Assembly: GCA_015847255.1 (NCBI GenBank)
Contig: JADLZK010001183.1
Location: 117,887 to 181,886 of the forward strand
Reading direction: 5' to 3'
Source: Hyparrhenia diplandra
Taxonomy: Eukaryota; Streptophyta; Magnoliopsida; Poales; Poaceae
DNA length: 64,000 bases
Shown piece by piece: positions 10,756 to 23,448 of the stretch. The first letter of the stretch is position 1. The number at the start of each line of letters is the position of its first letter. The notes below the pieces were generated by a model. It worked only from the letters and a program-made list of their open reading frames with translations, made no database searches and was not told the DNA's origin. The position numbers and the translations under genes were made by a program.

Positions 10756-11974
10756 GAGACTTTTTACGGTGCTTGGAGGAACCATCGGTTCCTCCCGTTG
10801 ATTTGGTTTTTACCGGTTCCTCCACTTAATTTTAGTAATCAAGGGTAGTTTAGTACTTATTATCCTAATCACAGCTTTTAATCTAATCTAACTCACGGTC
10901 CTCCGGAAGCAAAAGCCGGCGGATGAGGCCTAAGGTTACGGCAGCAAGCAGGCCATGCGCCTCCGTGGGGCTCTTCTCGGCCTGATCCTGGCGTTACGGC
11001 ATGGGAGCATGTAGTCATGTAGAAGGTCCACTCCTGTTCTTGTCATACGCATCGGGCGCCATACACCACATCACCATCGGTCCGCGAGCCGGGCATGACT
11101 TGCTACTACCGGTGCGGCATGGCCGGCGACGAGTTCAGTCTCCGGGCACCTCCGGCCACTCTGCCCATCGAGTTCGTCGTCATCGGTGACGTCGGGCAGA
11201 CGGAGTGGACGGCGTCGACGCTGTCCCAGATCGGCGCCGCCGCTGCGGACCACGACATGGTGCTGGTCCCCGGAGACCTCTCGTACGCGGACGGCCAGCA
11301 GCCGCTATGGGACTCGTGGGGGCGTCTGGTCCAGCCGCTGTCGAGCTTGCGGCCGGATGGTTACGGAGGGGAACCACGAGAAGGAGACGCTGCGCGAGGC
11401 CAGCAAGCCGGTGTGGCGCTTCGTGGCGTACGACGCGCGGTGGCGCATGCCGCACGAGGAGAGCGGCTCAAGCTCCAACCTCTACTTCGACGCGTCCGGC
11501 GGCGCGGTGCACGTCCCCGCCCAGAGCCCCCACGAAGGCGTCCCCGACCTCGCCGATGAAGGTGCCCTGGCCGTGCGGAGTTGGCTGGCGAGGGAGGGTT
11601 TGACGAGGAGGCGTGGGAGGTGAGGTCGGCCGCAGAGCCTGTGGCGGGCGGCCATGGCCGTCGGGGACCGGGGTCGTCGCGCTTAGAGCGGGGACGGGGC
11701 GAGCAGAAGGGATGAACGAAAAAATTCACGACTTCTTAATAAATTTCACAGAAGCTACAGGCAGATTCATAAGAAGTTTTTATTTTTATGAGAAGCAGCT
11801 TCTCATTTGATCTAAAAAAGACTATTATACCCTTCAATATTAATTATAATTTAGTTCGGTGTCATGGTTCCTACATGTCACTTAGTTCCTCCTATCTGGT
11901 TCCTCCACCTTTTTAACCATTAGATCGGACCAAATGAAGGGCTCATATTAGTCCCAAGCGTGATAAAAACTCTC
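10756..11974. mobile_element. Pack-MULE carrying a purple acid phosphatase fragment
   Basis: The ends GAGACTTTTTACGGTGCTTGG and, reverse complemented, GAGAGTTTTTATCACGCTTGG form a terminal inverted repeat. A 9-bp target duplication ATATATATA flanks both ends (10747-10755 and 11975-11983). The GC-rich core (10910-11700) is unlike the AT-rich ends and includes a host gene fragment (next entry), which makes this a Pack-MULE. No transposase is present. Confidence 0.88.
11043..11525 (+). pseudogene. Captured purple acid phosphatase fragment
   Basis: Three of the five metal-binding motifs of plant purple acid phosphatases are readable: GDVGQT (GDxG), GDLSYAD (GDxxY) and GNHE (GNH-D/E). They are preceded by SGAIHHITIGP and CYYRCG and followed by a WRMPHEESGS-like block, in family order. 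The reading moves between frames near 11090 and near 11350, where two bases seem to be lost just before MVTEGNHE. The C-terminal motifs VxxH and GHxH are absent. It is therefore a truncated, frameshifted copy with no activity expected. Confidence 0.9.
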
Positions 11975-11984
11975 ATATATATAG

Positions 11985-12285
11985 GCAGGTGGCACAGGCC
12001 GCCGCCTGAGATGCTAAAATTGAACTGTGAGGCTTCATACGAGGCTGTGCGGAGGGGTCAAGAAGCTGGGGATTTGTTTACTGAACTCAAGTTTAATGGA
12101 GTTGGACAGTTGGTAAGCTCCGAATTATTGATAAAGCTGATACTGGAGACCAATGCTGATGAAACAAGCTTTGGGTAAACTGAAGTACTATGTGATAGAC
12201 CCGAGGAAGGCCCTGGTGAATGAACTCAAGTTTACTGGAGTAGTTCGGAAGGGCTTGTTTGGTTTGCACTTTGCACCCGCCTGGA
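11985..12285 (+). other. Conserved segment shared by three units, degenerate coding-like
   Basis: A block containing AAATTGAACTGTGA and, further on, GATAAAGCTGATACTGGAGA recurs at 33640-33900 and, split by a retroposon, at 56310-58530. A frame of 72 codons (11960-12178) starts in the neighbouring MULE end and is not conserved in the other copies. It may be an exon of a host gene lost after duplication; I do not recognise it. Confidence 0.4.
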
Positions 12286-12580
12286 TGTTATAATCGGTGA
12301 CGACAGGAAACGATGAACAAGAAAAATCAAACCACAGAGAGACACAAGATTTAACGTGGAAAACCGTCCCAATGCGGGAGAGTAAAAACCACGGGCGCCA
12401 GCCTGCAAACACTCCTCACTATTATCAAAGAGTCGGTTACAAGCGCCCGTCGCGGCGGCTTATAAGAGAATGAGGCGATGCTCAGGTGAAACCCTGCCCA
12501 AGCCTCGGCGACGGGCCTCCGCTTCGCTACGGCAAAAGCCCGGCCCTCCTTATGGGCCTGAATTTGGAACATACTCAACA
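12286..12580 (-). repeat. Copia-2 3' LTR
   Basis: TG...CA boundaries and homology over its whole length to 19054-19349, with about 20 differences. Confidence 0.92.
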
Positions 12581-12748
12581 AACTCCACCTTGAGACAAAT
12601 TCTCCTTGTAGCAACAATCAACACCTTCATCCTGAGTAAAACAAAAAAAAAACTTACGGCGCCACATAGCCTCTTGGGCTAATCAACTAAACCAACTAAG
12701 CACGAGCACAGCTCAAACTTAGCAACCGAACGAGGCTTAGTCATCATA

Positions 12749-13097
12749 TCAGCCAGGATTAACATGAGTACTGATCTTGCATACCTTTAGCTTACCATCA
12801 TCGATCACATCACGGACAAAATGATACTTGATATCAATGTGCTTAGTTCTCTCATGGAACATCGATCTTAAGATAAATGGCACTCGACATCCACAGAACA
12901 AATTAATGCAAGAGTCAACTCCACACAGCTCTGTACAAACTTTCGGCCAAATCAATTCTTTGCACGCCTTAGCAACAACCATATATTCTGCCTCAGTAGT
13001 AGACAAAGCAACAATGGACTGTAAAGTAGCCCTCCAACTCACAGCACAACTGCCAACGGTGAACACATAACCAGTAAGTGATCTTCTCCTGTCCAGA
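12749..13097 (-). pseudogene. Copia-2 RNase H domain
   Basis: The minus-strand frame carries RRRSLTGYVFTVG, STTEAEYMV and RTKHIDIKYHFVRD, the conserved Copia RNase H blocks. It starts inside the foreign LTR and is cut from its RT half at 15428. Confidence 0.88.
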
Positions 13098-15415
13098 TGA
13101 AAGGTCCCTTGTGGTTTTTGGTAATTGAGTGTCAACATTAGGTGGACTAATAATGTGTGATTGAGATTAGTTCACATGGGTTGATGCAATGAAGGAGCTT
13201 ATTGCAAATGAGACATGACATGGAGTCATGTGACCAAGGTGGTGAAGATCAAGACAAGACTTGGCTTGATGGACCGGTTGCAAGTGTGCGGGGGCAAGTC
13301 GAGGCGGTGAAGCGATGGACCGCGAGGCGGTGAAGCTTAGGCAAGACTTGGCGCCCGACGGACCGACGCATAGCGGTGAAGAGCAAGTGAGGTCAAGATC
13401 GATGGACCAATAGTGTCGCGTGATGATATGAAGTGGATCATATCATTTGGTGATCGTGTTGGTGCATGTGTTGCATCGGCACTTGGGGATGGAGCAGAAT
13501 GGAAATGCGCAAGGCAAAGGTATAACCTATAGGGCATTTCATTTCGCTGGTCATTGGTGCTTAGAGAAGTTTATGACCGGATTTAGGATAGATGGCCATA
13601 CTATCAAGAGGGGCAAACTTGTTTGCATATCGGTCATCTAATGCCACTTGAGCGATCTAACTTTGCGATGTGTTAGGATCGAGTGGCGTGGAGAACTAAC
13701 CCGTCCTTTGGTATGTTTGTGAAAATGCTAACACACATGCACATGGTGATGTACACTTGGTGGTGTTGGCACGTTTGCAAAGGCGGCGGTGATTGCGGGG
13801 TTGAGTTGGGTTTGGGAACCGCTCATCCTCCCGCCGAGCTTGCGAGGAGTCGGCGCTTTCGAGAAAATGAGATGCTTATTTTCTATTGCGCCGGATGCAT
13901 CGTGGTGGTGAAAACATGCTATTCCTCGTGCTCAAGTTGGTATACTTGTTGGATAGCATGTCGAAGCAAAAGGCGACGGAGTTTCGCATGAAAAGGGCGA
14001 CCGGAAGCGTCGGCCGGGCGCTTTTGACCGGACGCTCCGGTGGGTGAGTCGGTCGGGATTTCGAAGAGCATGTTTTTCGGTTTGGTCTCGTGGCCCGGCC
14101 GGACGCATGCACCGGATCACGATGACCGGAAGCGTCACATTCTGACCGGACGCACTTCGGGCGTGCCGGCTCGGTTATGCTGTTGTGGCCGGACCCTCGG
14201 CCAGGATCCATCGATCGGACGGACTGGCGAGTCCGGTCGGGCGTCCCGATCGGCCGCGAAAGCTATGGTTTTCTCCCCAGCGGCTCTATCTTGGCTTGTG
14301 GATATAAATAGAGGTTGTGGTCGGCTATGGCTGGTGCTTAGCACCTTGGGGACTTTGTGTCCATGCTTAAGAGTGCTTGAGAGCCCTCCCACTCACATAT
14401 GCTTGATATCGTTCATCCGATTGAGCGAGAGATCGAGTTCTAGTGCGTTGCGTTGAGAGATCGCATTCGTGGCACTATAGGTGATCGTGTTGCAAGCCGG
14501 TGTGCTTGTTTCTCTTGGAGGTTGCCACCTCCTAGACGGCTCGGTGGCAAGAGACTTCGTGAAGCACGCAAAGGAAGCTTGTGCGGTGATCCGAAGAAGA
14601 GATTGTGAGAGGTTTGTGCTCACCTCGCGGGGATCGTGAAGAGCAACTCTAGTGGAGCGTGTCATTGAGCTACCACACTTGTGTGTGGGTTCACACGGTA
14701 CCCTCACGAGGGATTGGCTAGAGGACTCACACTGTGTGAGGGACTCGTCGAGCTCCCACTGTGGGATTTGGCAGCGGCCATTAAGCGAGGATCATCACTG
14801 GGTGATTCGCCAAACCGTGGAACCACCAAGGTGTCGGTCGACACAACGAGGAGTAGGGGGAAGTTGGCAAGCTTCCCGAGACCTCGGTAAAAAATCACCG
14901 GTGTCATCTTGTGTCCACACTTCGCGGTGGTTTGCAATCTCTTCATCACAAGCTTTGCTCTTACATTCATATATACATTGTGCTTGTGGTTGAGTAGTGT
15001 AGTTGTAACTATCTAGCTTGTGTAGCTTGTTTAGTTACTTTGCTTAGCTTGTGTAGCTAGGTAATTTGAGCCTTTGGGTTAGGCATGTGTTGCCTTGTCC
15101 ATTGTGCATCTAGTGAGCTTAGGGGGCTTTGTGCTTTTGCTTACTAGAATTGTGTAGGAGCTCACCCGTGCTTGAAGTACTAGTTCTTAGGTTTGTGTGA
15201 CCTTGCATTAGAATTGATTAGGAGCTCAAGCTAGGCTTGTCACCTCACTCTTCTTGTGTAGGATCTTTTTGTGAGGTGATTTAGAGTCTTAGTTAGAGGG
15301 TGAAGTCTTGGCTAGACCGATAAGTTTAATTCGCATTTGTTTTGGTTAGCCGATTTGCGATTAGTTTTTAAAGGGACTATTCACCCCTCCCTCTAGTCCC
15401 CATCTCGACCCTTCA
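13098..15415 (+). mobile_element. Large LTR plus primer site, remnant of a Gypsy-like element in Copia-2
   Basis: The ends TGAAAGGTC and GACCCTTCA give a TG...CA pair with a short inverted repeat. A TATAAATAG box lies at 14302-14310, and TGGTATGAGC, resembling the initiator-Met primer site, follows the right end by two bases (15418-15427). Together these mark a 5' LTR in plus orientation. After the primer site the sequence returns at once to Copia-2, about eight bases short of what the RT/RNase H reading would need, so the rest of the element and its 3' LTR were deleted. Frames within it (13683-14890) are LTR sequence. Confidence 0.8.
14302..14310 (+). promoter_or_regulatory. TATA box of the large LTR
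   Basis: TATAAATAG, in the middle of the LTR at the place expected of the U3/R border. Confidence 0.5.
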
Positions 15416-15441
15416 CGTGGTATGAGCAAACATAATCAGAA

Positions 15442-16460
15442 TCAACATATCCAACAAGTCCCTTTTGAGTTCTCCCAAACTCCAACCAAGAATCTGCTGT
15501 CCCTCACGAGGTACCTAAAAATCCTTTGAACTGCCCTCCAATGTTCTTTACCAGGATTAAACATATATCTACTAACCAAATTCATAGCATATGATAAATC
15601 CGGACGAGAGCAAACCATGGCATACATCAAAGACCCAACAACACTAGCATAAGGAACTCTTGACATGTACTTAACTTACGCATCTGTACTAGGACACTGT
15701 GCGGTGACAATTTAAAATGAGGTGCAATAGGAGTACTAATTGAGACTTTGCATGATGCATGTTGAAACGCTGAAGAACTTTCTTAATATAATTCTGCTGA
15801 CTAAGAAATAACAAACCAGATTTTACTGTCTCTAGTAATTTCCATGCCTAGAATTTTCTTAGCGGCACCAAGATCTTCCATATCAAACTCACTACTCAAC
15901 AATTTCTTCAATTTAGTGATTTCAACATTACTCTTGGCGGCAATCAACATATCATCAACATATAACAGCGAGATATATTGGTGATCCATTAACATGCTTG
16001 ATGTAAACACAACTATCATATTTAGATCTCTTAAAACCATGCGACGCATAAATGAATCAAACCTTTTATTCCAGCGGCGAGGGGCTGCTTCAAACCATAC
16101 AAGGATCTCTTGACTTGCAAACGAACTTCTCCTTGCCGGGCACTATGAACCCTTCAGGCTGGTCCATGTATATGTCCTCCTCAAGCTCTCCATGCAAAAA
16201 TGCAGTTTTGACATCTAAGCTGCTCAAGCTTAAGATCATGTGAAGCAACAATACTAAAAGAAAATACGAATGGTGCTATGCTTGACAAGCTGGAGAGAAC
16301 ACATCATTATAATCAACACCAGGAATTTGACTGTAGCCTTTTGCTACTAACCTTGCCTTAAACTTTGGAGGCTCACTTGGAGACAAACCCTCCTTTCTCT
16401 TGAAGATCCACTTGCAGCGGACTGTCTTCTTCTTCTTAGGCAATGGAACAACATCCTAAG
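15442..16460 (-). pseudogene. Copia-2 reverse transcriptase
   Basis: On the minus strand the RT start (RCKWIFKRK and FKARLVAKGYSQ-like blocks around 16440-16320) leads to the catalytic LLYVDDMLIA block near 15950 and then SRPDLSYAMNLVSRYM near 15590. Stops and frame changes at about 16240-16050 and 15800-15670 break it. The YVDD motif itself is intact. Confidence 0.85.
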
Positions 16461-18360
16461 TGCAATTCTTCTCTAGAGACTGCATCTCCTCATGCATAGC
16501 TGAAACCCACTTCTCACGATCACCACAACCAATAGCTTCTTTGTATGTGGCTGGCTCATGAACATTCTCCACCTGTTCAGCACAACTCAAGGCATAATAA
16601 GATAAGTTACATTCTTCAATAAGATGGGGTGGTTTACCACAACTTCTCTTTGATCTGCGTTGAGCAATAGGTAGATCGAGGCGGCTCCTCCTCAAGGCTG
16701 CACACCGGGGAGTTTCTTGAACATCATCATGAGCATCATCATCAGCAACTTCGGTTTCTGAGCGAGGCTCCACCTGCACACTTGTCTCGGCATCATCATG
16801 CTCCACCTGCACTGCTTGATATACTACAGCACTTTTCAGAAATTTCTAGAACATGATCGAGGACAAAGCGTCATTAAACATCACAGATTCATTGAAAACA
16901 ACACTCCTGCTCATAAAAGTCTTTTACTGTTTCGGGATTCCACAATTTATAGCCTTTAACTCCCGAACCATAACCAAGAAAAAGACATTTAACAACTCTA
17001 GGCTCTAATTTTCCATTATCAACATGAGCATAAGCGGTGCGGCCAAAGACTCTCAACTATGAATAATCGAAAAGGTGTACCAGACCATACCTCAATAGGA
17101 GTTTTCTTATTTAGTGGAATAGAAGGCGACATGTTTATCAAGTAACATGCAGTGTTAGCAGCTTCAGCCCAAAAGCGCTTGCTCATCCTTGCATTGGGAA
17201 AGCATGCAACGAGCCCTTGATATGATGGTTACGTTCATGCGCTCGGCCCACCATTCTGCTGGAGAGGGTATGCGGTATGGTGTGATGTCTCAAAATGCCT
17301 TCTTGCCTGCAATAATCATTAAAAGCGGCCGAACAAAACTCTCCACCATTATCGATCTGAAGCAATTTTACTTTTCTATCGGTTTGCCTTTCTATCATCA
17401 CTTTCCAATCTTTAAAAGCAAAGCAAAGGTATCATCTTTATTTTTGAAAAATAAGGCCAAACCCTTCTAGAGTAGTCATCAATAATAGTAAGCATGTAAC
17501 GAGCACCACCAGAGAGGGCTTACGAGATGGACCCCATAAGTCAAAGCATGTACATAATCAAGTGTACCTTTGGTGGTATGAACTGATGTGTTGAATTTTA
17601 CCCTTTTATGCTTCGAAAATACAATGCTCACAAAACTTCATGCTACTCGAAGTGCAGCCATCCAAAAGGTCTCTCTTTATCAATTCTGCCATACCAGATT
17701 GACTCATATGTCCCAAACGCATATGCCAAAGATTAGTCTTACTAGGTTTAGCATTAGAAACACCAGCATCAGCGGAAACAGAACCATGTAAAGTACTTCC
17801 TCTAAGAACATATAACTTGGCAGAATTCATATCACCTTTCAAACAAACAAGGAAACCTTTTGATACCTTTAGTACGCCATTGGAACTGGAGTAAGTGTAA
17901 CCTTCTGCATCAAGCGTGCTGAGTGAGATAAGATTTCTTGACATCCCCTGGTATGTACCGACACTTTTCAGAGTGCGTGTCATGCCATCATGAGCCTTGA
18001 TCCGAACTGATCCAATCCCCACAATCTCACATGGGTTATCATCTCCCATACGCACAACATCTCCATTACGCACGAGGCTTAAATGAACTAAACCAATCTA
18101 CGTTAGTGCAGATATGAAATGAACATGTTGAATCAAGTATCCATTCATCATGACGTAAAACACGGCCGGCAAAAACTACCGGACAATCTCGAATCGGAAT
18201 CATCGGCGACAAATGAAGCAACAACAACCTTACCATCCGGCTTATTTTTTAGCCTTTTCCTTAGCCTTCAACTTCGGACAATCCTCAATAAAATGAGTTT
18301 TCTTCTTACAATACTTACGGAATTTCTTAGGCGGTGCGGACTTTGAGCGGCTTTTTGTGA
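16461..18360 (-). pseudogene. Copia-2 gag end, protease and integrase
   Basis: From right to left: a partial zinc knuckle (KYCKKKTHFIEDCPK, first Cys missing) near 18310-18260; a frame at 18073-17606 with the protease C-terminus and the pre-integrase HMRLGHMSQSG...FCEHC; an integrase block with QIDNGGEFCS at about 17350; and an acidic linker ending in WVSAMHEEMQSLEKN at 16456-16812. Frameshifts separate all of these. Gag sequence upstream (18360-19040) is degenerate. Confidence 0.82.
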
Positions 18361-19053
18361 CGATCGTTGTTATCACCAAGGAGGATTTATGCTCGGATCT
18401 GCCTCTCACGCGCAAAGCGTCGCCCTTGGATGATGGCGTGCCATCGAGACACCATGCCTTTCATCTTCTCCCTGGACTGGAGTGCCTCATAAACTTCCGT
18501 AAAGGGTTAGTTCATCACGGCTCGGCAATATGGTGTCACGAAAATTTGCAAACGAAGAGGGCAAAGAACATAACAAAGAAAAGACCTAAGTCCTCATCAT
18601 CATACTTAACCTCCATCGACACTAGGTCGGCAAGCGATCTCCTTGAACACGGACATGTGGCTCATCAAGCGACTCACCCTCCTTCATCTTGAGAGTGAAC
18701 AACTTCATCTTCATGTGCATCTTCTTGGTTAGATCCTTTGACATACTGGTCGATTCGGTTTCAGCAGTACTGCAGCTAGTCTTTTCTGCGGCACCTCTTA
18801 CAAAATATCATTATGGAGATGAAGTTGAATTAAAGACGACCTTATGATCCCTCCGCTTCTCCTCGAGAGTCCAATCCGAAGGCGACTTCTTCGAAACCTT
18901 CCAACGCCTCATCATAATCCTCCTTCTACGCCAAGATCGCTCGCATCTTGACTTGCCATAGCGAAAAAGCGTCTTGTAATCCAACGGCGGAGATCAAACT
19001 TCATCGACGTCGCCATCGAACCCTGATCTCAAAACCAAAGCTCTGATGCCACT

Positions 19054-19349
19054 TGTTATAATCGGTGACGACAGGAAGCGATGAACAAGAAAAATCAAAC
19101 CACAGAGAGACACAAGATTTAACGTGGAAAACCCTCCCAATGCGGGAGAGTAAAAAACCACGGGCGCCGGCCCGGCAAACACTCCTCACTATTATCAAGA
19201 GTCGGTTACAACGCCGATGCGGCGACTTACAAGAGAATGAGACGATGCTCCAGGTGAAACCCTGCCCAAGCCTCCGGCGACGGGCCTCCGCCTCGCTACG
19301 GAAGAAGCCCGACCTTCCTTATGGGCCTGAATTTGGAACATACTCAACA
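19054..19349 (-). repeat. Copia-2 5' LTR
   Basis: Pairs with 12286-12580; its inner edge abuts the primer-binding site. Confidence 0.92.
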
Positions 19350-20828
19350 TTGGACTGATTTGCACGGACAGAAGCGGCGTGGCTGTTGCTTGTGGCGTGC
19401 ATTAGGATGGAACCCTGGAAACGTGTCGCCGCATAATTTTTTAATAACATGATACGGCCACACATGAATGTCAAATATAATCTACTAATTCAACAAATAT
19501 ACCTACTAAACAAGAAATGTATGATAGTATATGATTTCTAAAAGTAGCGTGCAACAATGAGGACACACTAAAGTTGCAAACAGGGTGGAGCGAGCGCTAC
19601 TAAAGCTGCCCCGCTGATCCAATTGGGTGGTCCATATAGATGGGCCTTGTGTCAGTAGTCTTATGGCTGTGGACACAATGTTGGGTCCTAAATGGACTGA
19701 ATTGTAAAGCCCACGAGCGCATAAAAAAAATACACATGCAAATGCAGGAGCAGAGAGGAAGGGAGGAGGAAGAGAGAGAAGCAATATTTGTTTTTTTCTT
19801 ATGACCAGTCCATAGGACTATGGGCTGCTGAAGCTATAGACAGGTTTATGGACTCCTCTCACAGTGTTTCAGCTACCTAAAGCACAATATTTTATCTCCT
19901 ATGGACTACTTTCCAGCAACATTCGCAATGTTCAGGTGGCTGAAGCTATGGGTACCAGTCACAATGTATATGGACAACCAGTCTACAGCAGTAGATCCCA
20001 TGATGGAGAGGGAGACAGAGTTGAGAGAGGGAAAGGAGAGAGAATTTAATATTTTTTATTCACTGTGGGCTGCCCATAGCACTATGGGTACCCATAACTA
20101 TGGACTGCTCTATGGACTGCTTTCCACAATGTTTTAGATAGTTGATACAACATATTTTAATCCTATAGACTGCTCTATAGACAACATTGTGGTTGCTCTA
20201 AGTTAGGTTCGAGGATCGACCTGTGCTCCGTTCATTCAACAAACCGTGGGTATCCGTGGGTCGACCTGCTCTGTTAAACTATAGTACAAGTACAACCGAA
20301 CAATAAGCTTAAGCCTGCAAAGGGTCCGGTTTGGAGCGCCCCTCCACCCGAACGTCCAAACCGTTTCTGTCAACGCCAGGGTTAGGGTTGATCTGCTCCT
20401 CGGCGTAATGAACCTTGTGCCCCTAAAATGAACTGTATGAGTCATACACAGTGCATACATGTGCTTTGATACTTGCTAATATGAACCGGAACAAAGTTAG
20501 ATTTCAGTGTGCTTTGATACTTATATTGAGATTGAACTGTATCCGAAACTAATTGACTGCAATATAATTGTTTTTGTTATGGTCCCAAAACCCCTATTTT
20601 AAGTAGTGAAACCCTATTTTAAATTCAACTCATTTTCATTCAATTGTGCAACCCTAAATGTTTTTGTTATTTCTTTTTAGCAGTAAGTTTGGAATAAAAT
20701 TCTATGCACTTTAGTTTCTCCAAAAATTACCTCATTTAGCATGTTTGTCTAGTTCATTTTTGCATGGTTCATTTTGTCAAATCATCAGATGTTGTCATGA
20801 ACTAACCATTGTTTCAAAATATACTTGG
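19350..20828. other. Unit DNA with a MITE-like AT-rich block; no gene
   Basis: Positions 19790-20200 repeat short words such as CTATGGACTGC and CTATAGAC and end with GTGGTTGCTCTA, which looks like a small foldback transposon, but I could not fix both ends. Positions 20460-20828 match 48210-48250 and 49740-49968 of another unit and include the site that is uninterrupted here but carries a Stowaway there. No coding potential is supported. Confidence 0.45.
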
Positions 20829-21120
20829 CACTACCGGAATCCCTACCTTTGTCGAAAGTGGCCTCTTTCGGGCTCTTGGCAAAACACTTAGCGAGGAGGC
20901 ACTCGGCAAAGCCTCTTTTGCTAAGTGCCAGAAATCCGACACTTTCGGCAAAGCCTGCAGCTGCCGACCTTAGCCGCCACCGTCGAGCTTTGCCGAAAGT
21001 GTCCACCACCGACACTTGGCAAAGGTTGAAAATCTTTTGCCGAGTGTTTCGGGAGGACACTCGGCAAATAACCCACTTTGCCGAGTGTTTTCTTAGGCAC
21101 TAGGCAAAATATATTTTTCT
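20829..21120. mobile_element. CACTA transposon left end with GCCGA-type subterminal repeats
   Basis: Begins CACTACCGGAATCCC and is followed by many copies of a GCCGAGTG/CACTCGGC word in both orientations, the subterminal pattern of a common grass CACTA family. No matching right end was found downstream, so the copy is truncated, probably by the LTR element at 21580-23448. Confidence 0.7.
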
Positions 21121-21579
21121 GTCTTCTTCAAATTTTCTTCTCTCCACATACAACAATTGTTACTCCACGTTAAAATTTGTTGTTTTTTTGAACTTATTTG
21201 CTATATTTAACTAGATAATTAATTGCATTTCAAGCAATTTTTTGAATCAACTCAAATTTGAACCGCAAGTGATTGAAATATTTCAAAAAGAGAGTAGAAA
21301 ATTAATATTCATGCTATTCAACCCAGTTTAAGGTCTTACCTATGAGATGGTTTTCGAACATCTTGTTCTAGAAACACGACCGTGAACGTGTGGTTAAATG
21401 GTTTTTAAATTAAATCTCTATAACATAAAAAGAGTCTAAAAGAGGGACACAGAGCGTGCAGTAAAAAAAATTGGCTCCATCGCTCTGCCTCTCCGTCTTG
21501 AAACCACTCCCCACCGTAAAAATTTTGCGCCAATAGATTGGACCATGCTACTACACTCCACCTCTTATCCCCTACCCAC
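21121..21579. other. Unassigned sequence
   Basis: AT-rich up to 21480, then CT-rich. No gene, repeat or element end recognised. Confidence 0.3.
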
Positions 21580-23448
21580 TCCCTCCCCCGTCTCGACGCG
21601 CGGCCTCGGTAGTCCGGACTCCTGCGTCTCCCAAACCCAACCGGTGCCCCTCACCCTCGCCGATGGTGAGGAGGCGTAGCTCGGTGAGGAGGTCGAAGGG
21701 AATAAGGTCGCCCGGGCGCCCTTGGACAGGGTGCCTCGTTGTGGCGCTGGGGGTGTCGTTGTCTCCGTAGTGTGTCTTTGTCGGCATTGTCGTCGATGTC
21801 ATCGTGATCGTCGCCTATCGCAGAGGCATGAGATGAGCGTGGAGGTGTCGCGTCGAAGCAACGATCGAGGCTAATCTCCTCATCCATCGAGAGCGAATCC
21901 TCCTGCTAGATCACCTCTCCAAGCGTTAATGCGTAGTCCTCCGGCGAAGAGGTGCACGCGATGGAGCTCACTCCGGGAAGCCAACATGCTCCACCTAGCT
22001 CGCGAAGACGTCGATGTAGTCATTCGGGCGTCGTCCTACTTCGGTGGTGTGAGGTCACTTTGTAGTGTCATGATCGATGGGCTGGCCGAAGTCACAGCGT
22101 GAGGCATCGCATGAAGGTGCCCCATAGTTCTAGGGGTGCCTTCCCTAGTCATGCGGATGAACCATAGGTGTGTTGCTCCTATAAGGTGGAACGCAAACAT
22201 ACCAGCGTTAGTCCTTGGGGCCAAGGTCCTGTTGTAGGATGAACAACTTCTCCATCTTCATGATCCAAGGCTCTAGGTCGGTGGTTTTGTCGTATATCGG
22301 CTCTCGGGCGAACCATGTCTTGTGTGTGGCGGGGGTCGGGTAGTAGGTCGAGGGTAGGTGGACCAATGATGCGGGCGTGGCGCCCACGGGTGGTGCCCTC
22401 ACGCCCGATCCCGACACTAGCTGGTGTAGCCGGAGGTCGTGGCACTTGGGGTGTGCCGGCCGGTGTTGGGCATTTGTTTGGATCTGCGGCTTGCATGTCG
22501 GCGATTGCCGCCCTTGTGGAAAGCGTGTGGAACATCTGGCGAAGGAAGTTCAGATTGATCTCGTCGGTGGGTGTCGGTGCGTCACGAGGGCGTTGTCGGT
22601 GGCGCCCATTGGGGCATCGTCGGTTTCTCTTACGGTGGCGATGAGGCCGCCGGTGGCTCCTGTGCCGGCGGTGTTGTTGTTCGCGATGCCTAGGGCTGCG
22701 TCGTCGTTGGGTCCTAGTTCCCTCGGGGGCGGTGTCGTCGATGGTGCCGGCCGCTCGGGGAAGCGTCTGTGCTAGGGGCGGCACCCATGGCGGTTCCGGT
22801 GCCAAGGGGTGTCGGGATGATGTCGGGCTCCGTGGCTGGTCGTAGCGGTGGTAGGAGGACCTGGAGGCCGGGCGTGGGGTTCTCCATGCGACGGAGGCGA
22901 GCCTCGGCGAGTCGGCGATGGTTGATCTTCTCAAAGTTCACCTCGAGCACATCCTTGAGGGCGACGAAGAAGTCACGCATCTCAGGAGTCATAGGTGGGG
23001 GGCGAGGAACGAGCTGGTCTCTGAGTACCATGTGTCATAGGGCGGGCGTGGTTACGGTGCCGCGGGCGGTGTTGCAATGGAGGTGGAGGGCTGTGGCAAC
23101 GGCGGGTGGGTGCGGCGCGCACGTGGAGGCCGGGAAGGGTGGCGTGAGCTGAGAAGGGGATAGGGAATAGGGATATTTGTTCTTTATTTGCTTGACCCAA
23201 TTAGATTACATCTCCCTAATATGTATAGTCTCTAAGAGACTTGCACACCAAGCAAACTCTAAGAGGTTTTCTTATAGATTGGAATATCTCTTTCCAAAGA
23301 AATCTTAGTTTATTTTCTAATACGACCCAACTCTTTTATTTCTAATTTCTTATTTCCTAATTTTATTAACCGAAACTTGACGACGACGATGGCGGTGGCG
23401 GCTCCGCCCGCCTCCTCGTATTTGATATGTGACAATACAGTTCTAACA
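21580..23448 (-). mobile_element. LTR retrotransposon fragment (family L): LTR plus gag
   Basis: On the minus strand a likely LTR starts TGTTAGAACTG at 23448, runs through a TATA/leader region (23300-23180) and leads into a gag reading. Blocks such as DLEPWIMKMEKLF (near 22250) and AFHLIGATHLWFIRM (near 22180) match the retrotransposon gag domain of Gypsy-type elements. The frame changes several times between 23030 and 21590, and no pol follows, so this is a decayed 5' part. The LTR region resembles 200-400 (plus strand). Confidence 0.65.

Larger units (their letters stand above)
12286..19349 (-). mobile_element. Copia-2: older LTR retrotransposon, defective
   Basis: LTRs of about 295 bp at 12286-12580 and 19054-19349 begin TGTTATAATCGG and end in CA, and differ at roughly 20 positions. 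The flanks read CTGGA and TTGGA, a 5-bp duplication with one mismatch. In element orientation the primer site TGGCATCAGAGC lies at 19039-19050 and a purine tract AAGGTGGAGTT at 12581-12591. The interior reads gag, protease, integrase, RT, RNase H from right to left with many stops and frameshifts. A large LTR remnant (13098-15415) splits the RT/RNase H region. Confidence 0.92.
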
